Shown here in pieces: positions 44,039 to 53,294 of a DNA stretch of 64,000 nucleotides; position 1 is the first letter of the stretch; every line of letters begins with the position of its first letter. The DNA is taken from NCBI RefSeq assembly GCF_039537985.1, contig NZ_BAABBN010000004.1:1116001-1180000 (forward strand). Reading direction: 5' to 3'. The notes below the pieces were generated by a model. It saw only the letters and a list, made by a program, of their open reading frames with translations. It made no database searches and had not been told where the DNA came from. The stretch comes from Litoribacillus peritrichatus (GTDB lineage: Bacteria; Pseudomonadota; Gammaproteobacteria; Pseudomonadales; Litoribrevibacteraceae). A program made the position numbers and the translations under genes.

Positions 44039-45577
44039 ATGATTGATGAATCAGAGCATAAATTAGTTTTGCGTCATTTGTCTCATGAGGATTATTCCGA
44101 CATTAAAAATCTAATGGATGCTGTCTATCCAGGGTTAGGTGGGGCTTGGTCTGAGAAGCAATTCAAAGCACAGCTTAAAATATTTAAAGATGGTCAGATC
44201 TGTATCGAAGATCACGGGGTGGTGGTTGCGGCTGCCTTTAGTGTGATAGTGGATTACGAAAAATTTGGAGATCAGCATACTTATGATCAAATAACCGGAG
44301 ACGCTTATTTAACCACGCACGACCCGCTTGGTGATGTGTTGTACGGCGTGGATGTGTTTGTATCTCCTGATTATCGAGGTATGCGTTTAGGTCGTCGCCT
44401 TTATGAAGCACGCAAAGAGCTTTGTCAAAATTTGAACCTGAAAGCAATTGTCGCTGGTGGACGAATCCCGAAATACAAAGATCATGCAAAAACGCTCAGT
44501 CCTCAAGCGTACATCGAACAGGTGAAAAAGAAAGAACTGTACGATCCTATTTTGACGTTTCAATTATCCAATGATTTTGAAGTAAAACGTGTTATTAGAA
44601 ACTACTTACCAGAAGACAAAGAGTCTCACGGTTATGCTACGTTACTGGAGTGGACAAACCTTTATTACGATCCCGAAAAGTCCCCGCTTATCGGAGCACA
44701 ACGTACTACCGCCCGGGTCGGGTGTATTCAGTGGCAAATGCGGCCTTTTAATTCAGTAGGCGAGTTGATTCAGCAAGTTGAGTATTTTATTGACGCGTTA
44801 TCTGAATATCAGTGTGATCTGGCTCTTTTCCCTGAGTTCTTTAATGCGCCTTTGATGGGAATTGCAAACCATGCGAGTTCGATTGAGTCGATAAAATCCT
44901 TAACAGAATACAGCGAAGAAATTGTTGAAGCCGTCTCCAGTCTTGCTGTCTCGTACAACATAAATATCATCGCAGGGTCTATGCCTGTGATGGAACATGA
45001 TGAGCTTCTGAATGTGGCTTATTTATGTCGTCGCGATGGTACCATAGACGCTCAGTATAAGATTCATCCGACACCGCATGAAAAACGGGTTTGGATTATG
45101 GAAGGGGGCAATGACTTAAAAGTCTTTGATACTGACTTTGGGAAAATCGGTATTCTAATTTGTTACGACGTAGAATTCCCTGAGTTGGCGCGTTTGCAGT
45201 CCGAACAGGGTATGCAAATTCTCTTTGTGCCTTTTTGGACAGATACTAAAAACGGTTATCTGCGAGTGCGTTGCTGTGCTCAGGCTCGGGCAATCGAAAA
45301 CGAGTGCTATGTGGCGATAGCGGGCAGTGTTGGGAACTTACCGAAAGTGGATGGCGCGGATATTCAATATGCTCAGTCAGCGGTTTTTTCACCCTCGGAC
45401 TTTTCTTTTCCTCACGATGCAATTATGGCTGAAACAACTCCGAATACGGAAATGACTTTGATTGTTGATCTGGATTTAGATAAGTTGAATAAACTTCAAA
45501 ATGAAGGCTCCGTTCGCAACTACTTAGACCGCCGCAGAGATTTATATAAAGTGGAATGGCTGGGGAATTCTGACTAG
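44039..45577 (+). CDS. GNAT acetyltransferase fused to nitrilase-family hydrolase
   Basis: A 512-residue fusion. Residues 1-205 are a GNAT domain (VDVFVSPDYRGMRLGRRLYEAR is the acetyl-CoA loop, with R-G-M-R-L-G). Residues 225-505 are a carbon-nitrogen hydrolase with the catalytic triad Glu266 (FPEFFN), Lys341 (YKIHPTP) and Cys375 (ICYDVEFPE). The hydrolase would split an amide or nitrile; the GNAT domain may act on a related amine. Such fusions are known as GNAT-nitrilase proteins, with unknown substrates. It is monocistronic, with a terminator behind it. Confidence 0.9.
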   Translation: MIDESEHKLVLRHLSHEDYSDIKNLMDAVYPGLGGAWSEKQFKAQLKIFKDGQICIEDHGVVVAAAFSVIVDYEKFGDQHTYDQITGDAYLTTHDPLGDVLYGVDVFVSPDYRGMRLGRRLYEARKELCQNLNLKAIVAGGRIPKYKDHAKTLSPQAYIEQVKKKELYDPILTFQLSNDFEVKRVIRNYLPEDKESHGYATLLEWTNLYYDPEKSPLIGAQRTTARVGCIQWQMRPFNSVGELIQQVEYFIDALSEYQCDLALFPEFFNAPLMGIANHASSIESIKSLTEYSEEIVEAVSSLAVSYNINIIAGSMPVMEHDELLNVAYLCRRDGTIDAQYKIHPTPHEKRVWIMEGGNDLKVFDTDFGKIGILICYDVEFPELARLQSEQGMQILFVPFWTDTKNGYLRVRCCAQARAIENECYVAIAGSVGNLPKVDGADIQYAQSAVFSPSDFSFPHDAIMAETTPNTEMTLIVDLDLDKLNKLQNEGSVRNYLDRRRDLYKVEWLGNSD

Positions 45578-45615
45578 CACGCTTTTGAATGAAGAATTCT
45601 GTTTTTTGTTAAAAC

Positions 45616-45636
45616 AACCCCAGCAATGCCGGGGTT
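45616..45636 (+). terminator. Terminator hairpin after the GNAT-nitrilase gene
   Basis: AACCCCAGC-AAT-GCCGGGGTT, a nine-base stem with one mismatch, lies 39 bases after the stop. A close relative of this hairpin occurs at 52833-52855. Confidence 0.6.
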
Positions 45637-45806
45637 CGTTGATGGAATGCGAGATGATGCTAGAAAATGCCTGGCTAATTCAAACAAATTACACAGCCGC
45701 AACTCAATTTGATTTGCGTTTTTTTGCGATAGCGGGCTAAAGGTAATTTCTTTCAGCCCGTTAGCTTGTTTCTTATCGGTATTTTTCAACATCGTTAAAC
45801 GAAAGG

Positions 45807-48800
45807 TCAGGGTTGATACTCATAAAGCGAATAATGAAAATCTTCGCTGACGATAACCAACTGCGTAAAGTCTTCATTAAAGGTCATGCCTTCAAATTGA
45901 CTGCCTTGATTGTTATCCAGGAAGCCTTCATCGATATTTAATTGGCGCAGTATTTCTCCGTTTAGGTTTACTTCAACGATTTTTTCACTGACATGGCTCA
46001 TGATGAGCAATGTGTTGTGGCGAGGGTTGTAGAAGCAACTTGAAATATCCCCAATGTCAGGCCTTAGTGTTTCAGCATCAAAAAGCGCCGTCACGGTTAA
46101 TTCTGGATCTTGATAGCTTACATCTTCGGTTGTGTCGGGGCGTTTGAATTGGTAAACGGCCATGGGCGATGGGGAGACCTGACCTTCTATGCATATATAG
46201 AAGGTGTCCGTGTTTGGATTATAGGCAACGCCTTCTCCTCCGTTATTGCGCACCTGGGGAGGCTCTGCATAGGTGATCATTTGGAAATCTCCGTAGCGAA
46301 TGTCTTGCCCCGGCTCCACTGCTCCTAAAAACATGCGACCATATTCATCAACGATGGCGTATTCATGCAGGCCAGACTGTTCACCGATAAAAACGATGTC
46401 TTCATGGTCGTTACCGTTCCGGCCGTTATTCATTTGCCGGATGAAATTCAAGTTCTGATCGAATACGTTCATGAATTTATCACCATTATGCAGGGTGATG
46501 TACTGATCCAGCTCCCTGTTATAAGTAATCCCGGATAAATCCGCATTGGAGGTGAGTTGTGCTGGTTCGGTCACTTTCACATATTGGTCAATATTGTATG
46601 GGCCGGGAGCAGAAGGTTGAGGTGCTGAGTCAATAAATCCACATTTTTCGACAGGGCAGGGTTGACCCAGATACTCCCAAATATAAGAGGTTAAACTGAT
46701 TGGGTTGCGGTTATCTAAACTTAACTTTTCTTGATTGCAGTGATAAGACGGTGTTCGCTGCAAAAGGTGTTCGGCAGTTTCGTCACAGGCTGCAAACCCC
46801 CGTGCGCCAAACAAGGTATCTATAGCTCCGGCTGTACCATCGTCGTGGACGGTCGCGCCTGTGTAGCGGTAATTTCTGAAATGGTTTTGAATGAGTGTTT
46901 CATGGGGAAAGGGCCACATGGATAATCCTGTGTCCTGCTGATAACCGGGTTCTCCGTAAAATTTGCCGGATTCACCAATGAATTTCAGTACCTCTGCACC
47001 TAGCCGACTTCCGTTTTCGCCCATGGTTCTCAGTGGCGAATTTTCCGGGAGTTGTAAGATGGATTCAAACTGGGGGTCCAACTCGGTTTGATTATTAGAG
47101 TAAACGTCCCCCAAACTGTTGGCATCCAACTCGCCTAAAAAGCCAAATATATTGGTGTAATTTAATCCTAATGTCTGGTCTCCCCGGGTATTGCGTAATA
47201 GATCCCCCTGATCCACGAGCGAACCGTTACGAAAACCTAAGTTATAAAACAGGTTATTGCTTAAATAACTGCTTCGGTTGCGACTGTAAAGAAAGTGACT
47301 GTTATCATAAAAATTGATATGGCTAAGCGTGATGTTGTTGCTTTGAGAAGGCCCGGGTGCGGAGAGTATGGGAATATGGAACCCTTCACCATGATGGTAT
47401 TTGGAAGGTTCTAAATCCCAGCCAATGATGTCCTGCCATACCGTAGGCAATTGGTTGTCTTGAGAATCGGCCCAGGTGGCCATTAACCCCTGGTGGGTGT
47501 TTAGGCCAATACTGCGCTCAAAGCGGATGTTTTCAGGGTAATCTCCGCAGCCTGTTGCCGGAACTGCGAAGATATTGATCAGGTTTTTAGTGTTCGTCCA
47601 GAATCGTCTTGCATTGCCGTCTAATACTATGTTGTTTTGGAAGTGAGCATTTTTAGTACAGTAGGCGACCAAACCTCCTAATGGCAAATCTCCGTGGTAC
47701 TCATCCATTCGGGCGACGGTTCGACGGGCAATCACTTCCGAAGATTTATAGAATTGCAATTTGTAGCGACCCCGGCCCCATAGGTACAAGCCTTCGGTTA
47801 AAACGTATTGGCTTCGGGAAATGTAAACATTGGCAACGGCTGCGCCCGAGCTTCTGCCTGAGTCTGAGACTCCCATATCCACCAGTTTAATGTGATCAAC
47901 ATTATCAAGGCGAATGCCAGCGGCGGCGGGATCTTTCGCTACCATACCCTTGATTGCGATATAACGTCTGTCATCGTAGCTTTCTGCGGAGGAGACATGG
48001 CCCCAGTCCGGGTGAACGCTGGTGCCCACTATATGAAAAGGAATAAAGTCCGGGTCTCCCTGGCTGTCGAAGATAACTTTCCCCGGGTCCTCTGCTAATA
48101 CAGTTGTAAAGGCTTGGGACGTACCGGAGGGTGGTCCTACTCGTTTACGATTTCCAAAATCGCCCATACGATTCTGGCTACCAGAATACACCCCGTTGCG
48201 AATGATCAGTGTACCCCCGGCGCTCATGACGGATAAAGCGCTGGTTAAATTGTTTAAGCTTTCTAGCGCTCCCATATACAGAACTCGTCCTGAACCTATG
48301 GTTAACACCCAGGTTTCAAGATTACTTCCCTGATCATTGGTCGCTCTCACCCCAAGGTGAAAGCTTTCCGACGCTAAGTCAGCGGGTATTTGCCACGCAA
48401 CGGCACCAGTTAGGGGGTCGACCGTCATTGCATCGGGACCATAAGCCTTACTCCAGTGCAAATTGCTTTCCTGTGAGTCCAAACTGGGTTGGTAGGTGTA
48501 GGTTGTACCCGATTGAGCATGAACCTGATCGGGAATACGTTGGATTTGAGGGCCATCAGGATCATTGGGCAACACATCTTCAAAAGGGTCGGTTTGGGTA
48601 TGAGTCGTCGCTTCGACAGACGGGGAAAGTTCAGAGGTTTGTCCTGCGTGGTTATAGCTGGAAACCTGATAGGTGTAAGTGGTTTCAGGCGCTAAATTGA
48701 TGTCCTCAAACGTGGTGTTGTCTGTCGACGCAACTTGGCTGCCGTTTCGGTAAACATGGTATCCGGTGACGCCCGCCTCTGACGGGGCCTGCCAACTGAG

Positions 48801-49721
48801 AGAAACGGTGTTGGCGTCAATCCCCGAAGCCGTTAATTGTGTCGGGGGAGGCGGTGGCAGGTTGTCCGGCGTGTTAGGGTCGGTGCCGTTTTCAAACTCT
48901 TGCAGATTACTCAGGCCGTCACCATCCGCATCAGCACTTCCGTCTGCACTGTTAGGGTCAAAACCGTGATTGACTTCGTATTGGTCCGGCATACCATCCT
49001 GGTCAGTGTCATATTGGTAATCTGGATTATTGGGAAACGCGTCTTCAGAATCCGGGACTCCGTCATTGTCTGAGTCTCCACCAGAAGGCGGCGTTGTACC
49101 GCCTTCCACTTTAATCCAATCAAATAGCCAGTCCCCGGAACGGGCATAAAGCGTTAGATGAGCCGGGGTTGGCGCAGAGTTAAAATCGTCAAGGTTCAGT
49201 TGATTAACTTGTTCGTCGTCTACGTAAATGGTTAAGCTTTGTTGAGCAAATACCAGTGCAATTTCATTCCATTGATCAGGCCCTGTTAGCAGCCCCTTTC
49301 CATTCCCCGAGTAATATAAGTTGGTTGAACCTTGTGACACTTTGTAATATTTACGACTTGCGCCTGTTAAGGCCAGACTTAGGGTTTCTGACGTCTTATT
49401 ACCGGCGTCATCCGTATAAAAAAGTACATTCAGGTTTGCATAGGCAGGCGTATTTTCAGCAGGTTTTGCGTAAAACCGAACGGTGGTAGGCAAATCATCT
49501 AAGGGCTGTAGTTGAGTTGTTAATTTGGAGGCGCCACTGCTCAACGCTAATATACCGCCAGATACAGATTGTCCTGTGCCTTGCCATTGGTTCAGTGACT
49601 GAAAATCCTCGCTCCAGGTGACAGCGTTTTCAGGCGCTTGTGATGCCAAAACACCACTATGCCAGGCGAGTGCCACCAAGAAAAAGAAAGAAACTTGCTT
49701 TATATGTGGAATAAGAATCAT
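45807..49721 (-). CDS. Large secreted multidomain beta-helix protein with SdiA-regulated domain
   Basis: A 1304-residue exported protein. Signal peptide 1-27; a concanavalin/LamG-like domain (about 30-210); calcium-binding TSP3 repeats (DSDNDGVPDSEDAFP, DTDQDGMPDQYEVNHGFDP, DADGDGLSNLQEFENGTDP); a fibronectin III domain (about 292-375); an Ig/cadherin-like domain (about 385-475); a right-handed beta-helix (about 478-800), with asn-rich turns; then a C-terminal SdiA-regulated-type beta-propeller (about 1055-1304; LSGITYNRELDQYITLHNGD, GGEGVAYNP, SQFEGMTFNED). The beta-helix points to polysaccharide binding or cleavage; no lyase family was assigned. No T9SS or autotransporter tail was seen. Confidence 0.82.
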   Translation of the reverse strand: MILIPHIKQVSFFFLVALAWHSGVLASQAPENAVTWSEDFQSLNQWQGTGQSVSGGILALSSGASKLTTQLQPLDDLPTTVRFYAKPAENTPAYANLNVLFYTDDAGNKTSETLSLALTGASRKYYKVSQGSTNLYYSGNGKGLLTGPDQWNEIALVFAQQSLTIYVDDEQVNQLNLDDFNSAPTPAHLTLYARSGDWLFDWIKVEGGTTPPSGGDSDNDGVPDSEDAFPNNPDYQYDTDQDGMPDQYEVNHGFDPNSADGSADADGDGLSNLQEFENGTDPNTPDNLPPPPPTQLTASGIDANTVSLSWQAPSEAGVTGYHVYRNGSQVASTDNTTFEDINLAPETTYTYQVSSYNHAGQTSELSPSVEATTHTQTDPFEDVLPNDPDGPQIQRIPDQVHAQSGTTYTYQPSLDSQESNLHWSKAYGPDAMTVDPLTGAVAWQIPADLASESFHLGVRATNDQGSNLETWVLTIGSGRVLYMGALESLNNLTSALSVMSAGGTLIIRNGVYSGSQNRMGDFGNRKRVGPPSGTSQAFTTVLAEDPGKVIFDSQGDPDFIPFHIVGTSVHPDWGHVSSAESYDDRRYIAIKGMVAKDPAAAGIRLDNVDHIKLVDMGVSDSGRSSGAAVANVYISRSQYVLTEGLYLWGRGRYKLQFYKSSEVIARRTVARMDEYHGDLPLGGLVAYCTKNAHFQNNIVLDGNARRFWTNTKNLINIFAVPATGCGDYPENIRFERSIGLNTHQGLMATWADSQDNQLPTVWQDIIGWDLEPSKYHHGEGFHIPILSAPGPSQSNNITLSHINFYDNSHFLYSRNRSSYLSNNLFYNLGFRNGSLVDQGDLLRNTRGDQTLGLNYTNIFGFLGELDANSLGDVYSNNQTELDPQFESILQLPENSPLRTMGENGSRLGAEVLKFIGESGKFYGEPGYQQDTGLSMWPFPHETLIQNHFRNYRYTGATVHDDGTAGAIDTLFGARGFAACDETAEHLLQRTPSYHCNQEKLSLDNRNPISLTSYIWEYLGQPCPVEKCGFIDSAPQPSAPGPYNIDQYVKVTEPAQLTSNADLSGITYNRELDQYITLHNGDKFMNVFDQNLNFIRQMNNGRNGNDHEDIVFIGEQSGLHEYAIVDEYGRMFLGAVEPGQDIRYGDFQMITYAEPPQVRNNGGEGVAYNPNTDTFYICIEGQVSPSPMAVYQFKRPDTTEDVSYQDPELTVTALFDAETLRPDIGDISSCFYNPRHNTLLIMSHVSEKIVEVNLNGEILRQLNIDEGFLDNNQGSQFEGMTFNEDFTQLVIVSEDFHYSLYEYQP

Positions 49722-50272
49722 GACTTCATCCTTGAATATTTCACCTTTGAGTGTTTCAGGCTTTTGGATTTGTTTTTACACCACGACTTTGATCGCTGTA
49801 ACTCTGTGCAAACAATTTTAACTATCGCAGCAGGGCCAAACCCTGAAAATCAATCAAATAAGGTTGTCGTATAAGGATAGTCTCTTTGACAGTGCCGGTT
49901 TTTCGGAAGCCGTCCGGTTCCTTGAGCGATGAAAGCGAGCGAGAGCAAAATTCAGCTTAGGAAGCGGAGCCTTCGGTGATCTATGTGCTATTGGTTGTAC
50001 ACTTTTCCTTCATTAAAAACATCAAAAAGCATGTTCAACATTGGACGCATAGATTAGATAAGAAGAGGGTGATTGCTTAGTTTTCTTTATTGTGGGGGCC
50101 ACTGTTCGTAATCCATCAGTAAAATCTTTATCACGAGATTGTGATAATTTCATAACAATTTTAAATAGAAATTGCTTTTCAGATGTTGAACTATAATCAC
50201 AAGTGGTGGTTCTGTGATGGCAGGCCGTTCTGCGTTTGGAATTATAATAAACAGGTATTTTTGGAGTGATAA
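49722..50272. other. Divergent promoter region
   Basis: About 550 bases between the start of the secreted protein (minus strand) and the cupredoxin gene (plus strand). A small CAGGG-CCAAA-CCCTG hairpin lies at 49831-49845. No convincing gene or RNA was seen. Promoters for both genes should be here. Confidence 0.5.
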
Positions 50273-50968
50273 ATGAAGCACGGGCTAAATTTTTTGATAT
50301 TGATGTTGGGTGCTTTATCTGTGTCAGTTCAAGCAGACGAAATATACGGGACGTTTAATTTTACCCGATTACCGCCTCATGCTGCGGTGGTCTATATACC
50401 TGATCAGAATGCGCCTGAACGAATTGCCCATGTGGATCAAAAGAACATTGAATTTACTAAAACACTGGATGTTGGAACGGCCGGCACAAAGGTGATTTTT
50501 TCAAATTCTGATCAACACATTCATAATTTATTTGCCAGTAATTATAAATCAGATACGAAATTTGACGTGGGGCTGATTCCGCCGGGCAAAGAAGTTCAGA
50601 TACCTGTCACTTGGCCAGAAGATACCTTATTACGAGTTGGATGTAACATACATTCCAATATGCGTACTTATATTGCAAATATTCAAAGCAGTAACTTCAC
50701 TTTGGTTGATTTTGTAACGAATAAGAAAAAAAAGAGCCGTTATGATGATGGCGGATATAAGCGGAAAAAGGCAGCTAAAAAGCTTAAAACGTCTACAGGT
50801 AAATATAAATTCAAGCTTTATGATGTCAGTGCAGCAGCCGACACTGTAAACATACTTTTACCGCATTATGACTTGATAGAAATAAAACTATCGAAAGGGG
50901 AAAGTAAGTCCGTACCTTTGATGCGCCGTGGTAAGCAGAAAGGTGAATTAACGGTCTCAAGGTCTTGA
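50273..50968 (+). CDS. Second periplasmic cupredoxin-like protein
   Basis: A 231-residue exported protein with signal peptide (cleaved after VSVQA). The cupredoxin site is visible as FSNSDQHIHNLFASN and LRVGCNIHSNMRTYI, giving candidate His, Cys, His and Met ligands. A basic stretch (KKKKSRYDDGGYKRKKAAKK) and a beta-rich C-terminal domain follow. It is similar in plan to the protein at 35300 and is followed by an outer-membrane barrel, as if the two loci shared an ancestor. Confidence 0.8.
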   Translation: MKHGLNFLILMLGALSVSVQADEIYGTFNFTRLPPHAAVVYIPDQNAPERIAHVDQKNIEFTKTLDVGTAGTKVIFSNSDQHIHNLFASNYKSDTKFDVGLIPPGKEVQIPVTWPEDTLLRVGCNIHSNMRTYIANIQSSNFTLVDFVTNKKKKSRYDDGGYKRKKAAKKLKTSTGKYKFKLYDVSAAADTVNILLPHYDLIEIKLSKGESKSVPLMRRGKQKGELTVSRS

Positions 50969-51043
50969 AAGCTGGTGCATTTGCCGACAATACGATGAAC
51001 ATGCTACACCAGTTAAAATTGAATGGAACGATAGAATACTAAA

Positions 51044-52288
51044 ATGAACAAAATCAAATCTTTAATTAGGTTGCCGTTACTGCTGACATTGTCTGCGACC
51101 GCTACTGCTAACTCAGACCATCAATGGGTTGGGCAAGTGAACGGCGTTGCGAATTATAATGATGCGGCTGCAACCTGGTTGGACGGAGGGCTAGGTCGTT
51201 TTGGGGTCGACTCAGACGATGGTGATAGCGTTGGTTTATTGGGTGAAGTACAGTTGGGTTATAACTATCGTTTGAACGACCAATTTAGTATTCGGACGCA
51301 CCTTCAGGTTCAGGAAACTACTGAAGACAGTTCTGCAAGATCTGTAGGTGTGGTGGAGCTGAAGGCAAGATACGTCATTGCACCAGAATGGGATCAAAAA
51401 TTCACTTTTACTGCCGGACAGTTTTTCTTACCAATCTCTCTGGAAAATACCAATCGTTTCTGGGAATCACCTTATACCATTAATTTTTCATCATTGAATA
51501 GCTGGATAGGAGAAGAATTCAGGCCGATAGGTGTGGATGCTAGTTATAAAAAAACCTTTGAATCCGGAAACCAATGGTCTTTGGCAACCACCATCTTTGG
51601 TGGTAACGATTCCATGGGGGCTATTTTAGCCTGGAGAGGCTGGAGCCATGGTCGCCACCGTTCGGTATTCGGCGATACCTTGTCATTGCCGGAACTCGAC
51701 AGTCTGAACACCGGAGGGCCGTTTGAAGATCAAAGAGACGATGGCAGTAAGCCTTTCGGGAGGGATCTGGATGATCGTCCCGGATATGCCATAAGAACGG
51801 CCTGGCAAACTGAAGATTATTTATTTAATTTGAGCTGGGTTGATAACTTGGGTGATACTGAGCTGCATCACGGCGAATACGCATGGCGGACTAAGTTTGC
51901 GATATTGGGCGCATCCTGGTTTGTTACTGATGAGTTTGAACTTCTTGCAGAGGGAACCAGTGGAAGTACAACTATGGGAGCAGGGCCGGGTGTCGATGTG
52001 AATTTTTATTCGGCTTATATCATGGCTTCCTATCTGGTGAATGAGCTTAGATACAGTGCCCGTCTGGAGAAATTTGCTGCTCATGATAAAGACGCCGTTG
52101 ATGATGAAAATAATGATTCTGGCCGTAGCTATACACTCGCGATAATGTGGGAGCCGGAAGAAAGCAATGTAAGTGGCGGAGCAGAGCTGCTCTATGTTGA
52201 CAGCAAGCGGATCAGAATGACATCGAACGGTACCTTTGAGGATCAGGAGTCAATCAGTATCAGTTTGTTGGCTAAATATGCTTTTTAA
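51044..52288 (+). CDS. Outer-membrane beta-barrel protein
   Basis: A 414-residue exported protein: signal peptide to about ATATA, then repeated amphipathic strands with aromatic ends (VGQVNGVANYND, LGYNYRLNDQF, FTAGQFFLP), and a C-terminal LAKYAF. Porin-like, but the family was not recognised. It follows the cupredoxin gene by 75 bases and may form an operon with it. Confidence 0.7.
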   Translation: MNKIKSLIRLPLLLTLSATATANSDHQWVGQVNGVANYNDAAATWLDGGLGRFGVDSDDGDSVGLLGEVQLGYNYRLNDQFSIRTHLQVQETTEDSSARSVGVVELKARYVIAPEWDQKFTFTAGQFFLPISLENTNRFWESPYTINFSSLNSWIGEEFRPIGVDASYKKTFESGNQWSLATTIFGGNDSMGAILAWRGWSHGRHRSVFGDTLSLPELDSLNTGGPFEDQRDDGSKPFGRDLDDRPGYAIRTAWQTEDYLFNLSWVDNLGDTELHHGEYAWRTKFAILGASWFVTDEFELLAEGTSGSTTMGAGPGVDVNFYSAYIMASYLVNELRYSARLEKFAAHDKDAVDDENNDSGRSYTLAIMWEPEESNVSGGAELLYVDSKRIRMTSNGTFEDQESISISLLAKYAF

Positions 52289-52386
52289 ATAATAAGCTTG
52301 ACGGCTCTTTGGTCGTTTTATGAAATAAGCACTAAGCGATAGCTTTGGTCACTCCGCTACTTTGAACTGTACTGTAGGATTTTTGT

Positions 52387-52803
52387 GTGTTGAAACGTTG
52401 CCTTTTTTATATTGTTCTTTCTTGTCTTTCATTGAATAGTTATGGTTCAAATACACTTTTAGAGGCGCTTGCCGAGTCGAAAGAAAATAATTCGCGTTCT
52501 GGGGCAGTGGATACGCCAGAGGCAAAATATGTATATTCGATGATGCAAAAGTTGAAAGCAAAGTACTCAGAAGAGCTTTCAAAGTCGAGTATTGACGCCA
52601 TACATGGAAATATTAAGTATAAAATTCTGCTGGATCGTGAAGGGAAGATCATTTCGGTTGAGTTTATTACTGAAAATGTTAAAGAAGCTTATAAAAATGA
52701 CATGAGAAGTTTTATTTACAACGCAGAGCCTTTTGGAGTGTTACCAAAAGAGTTGTATGAAAATACTGAAGTGCTGGAATTTATCCATACATTTAAATTC
52801 TAG
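52387..52803 (+). CDS. TonB C-terminal-like exported protein
   Basis: A 138-residue protein starting at GTG with TAGGA upstream and a signal peptide ending near LNSYG. The C-terminal half (IKYKILLDREGKIISVEFI, ending HTFKF) resembles the TonB/TolA C-terminal fold. It has no TonB proline spacer or long membrane anchor, so a role in TonB-dependent uptake is doubtful. Confidence 0.5.
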   Translation: MLKRCLFYIVLSCLSLNSYGSNTLLEALAESKENNSRSGAVDTPEAKYVYSMMQKLKAKYSEELSKSSIDAIHGNIKYKILLDREGKIISVEFITENVKEAYKNDMRSFIYNAEPFGVLPKELYENTEVLEFIHTFKF

Positions 52804-52832
52804 TTTATCAAGAAGCTGGAGTTGAGTGACGC

Positions 52833-52855
52833 CAACCCCGGCAATGCCGAGGTTG
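52833..52855. terminator. Bidirectional terminator hairpin
   Basis: CAACCCCGGC-AAT-GCCGAGGTTG, a ten-base stem with one mismatch, lies between convergent genes. It is a near copy of the hairpin at 45616-45636. Confidence 0.6.
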
Positions 52856-52867
52856 AAGTGAGTAATA

Positions 52868-53134
52868 TTACTTTTTGACCTTACCACCCACAATTTTGGA
52901 ACATGTACCTTTGGGTACAAAGATCCACTCAGTTGGGTCACCATCTTTGGTGGATTGGCCTGCACAGCTGTGTTTACTTGTGCCACAGTCATTCATGCCT
53001 GCTTTCGCTATGCCCAGGCACTTTTCTACCGGACCTTTGCCTGCAACAGCGGTGTCTGTAACAGTGATCATACCAACTGATAATGCGGCCGCAATGGCGG
53101 TGCCCATGATTGATTTTTTATTGTCTGTACTCAT
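52868..53134 (-). CDS. DUF2282 (BufA1-like) bufferin precursor, orphan
   Basis: An 88-residue exported small protein with signal peptide (AAALSVGMITVTDTAVA). The mature part has the DUF2282 pattern: EKCLGIAKAGMNDCGTSKH, then SCAGQ, EWIFVPKGTC, with four conserved cysteines. In known buf operons such peptides are modified on cysteine by a DUF692 (MNIO) enzyme with a DUF2063 partner, and bind copper or other metals. No such partner genes lie next to it: one side is a lipoxygenase-like gene, the other a convergent gene. Confidence 0.8.
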   Translation of the reverse strand: MSTDNKKSIMGTAIAAALSVGMITVTDTAVAGKGPVEKCLGIAKAGMNDCGTSKHSCAGQSTKDGDPTEWIFVPKGTCSKIVGGKVKK

Positions 53135-53294
53135 TTGTTATTCCTTAATTTTCGAGTTGGGTTTATGAAACCTATAATCATAGGTTAATACAGCTTTAGA
53201 AAAGTACAAAAATTTCTTTTAAATCAATTGCTGAGCTTAAAGTCAGGCCAGATACAAAAGCGTTCTGGCCCGGGTTGCAGTGTGATCGGTTTAT

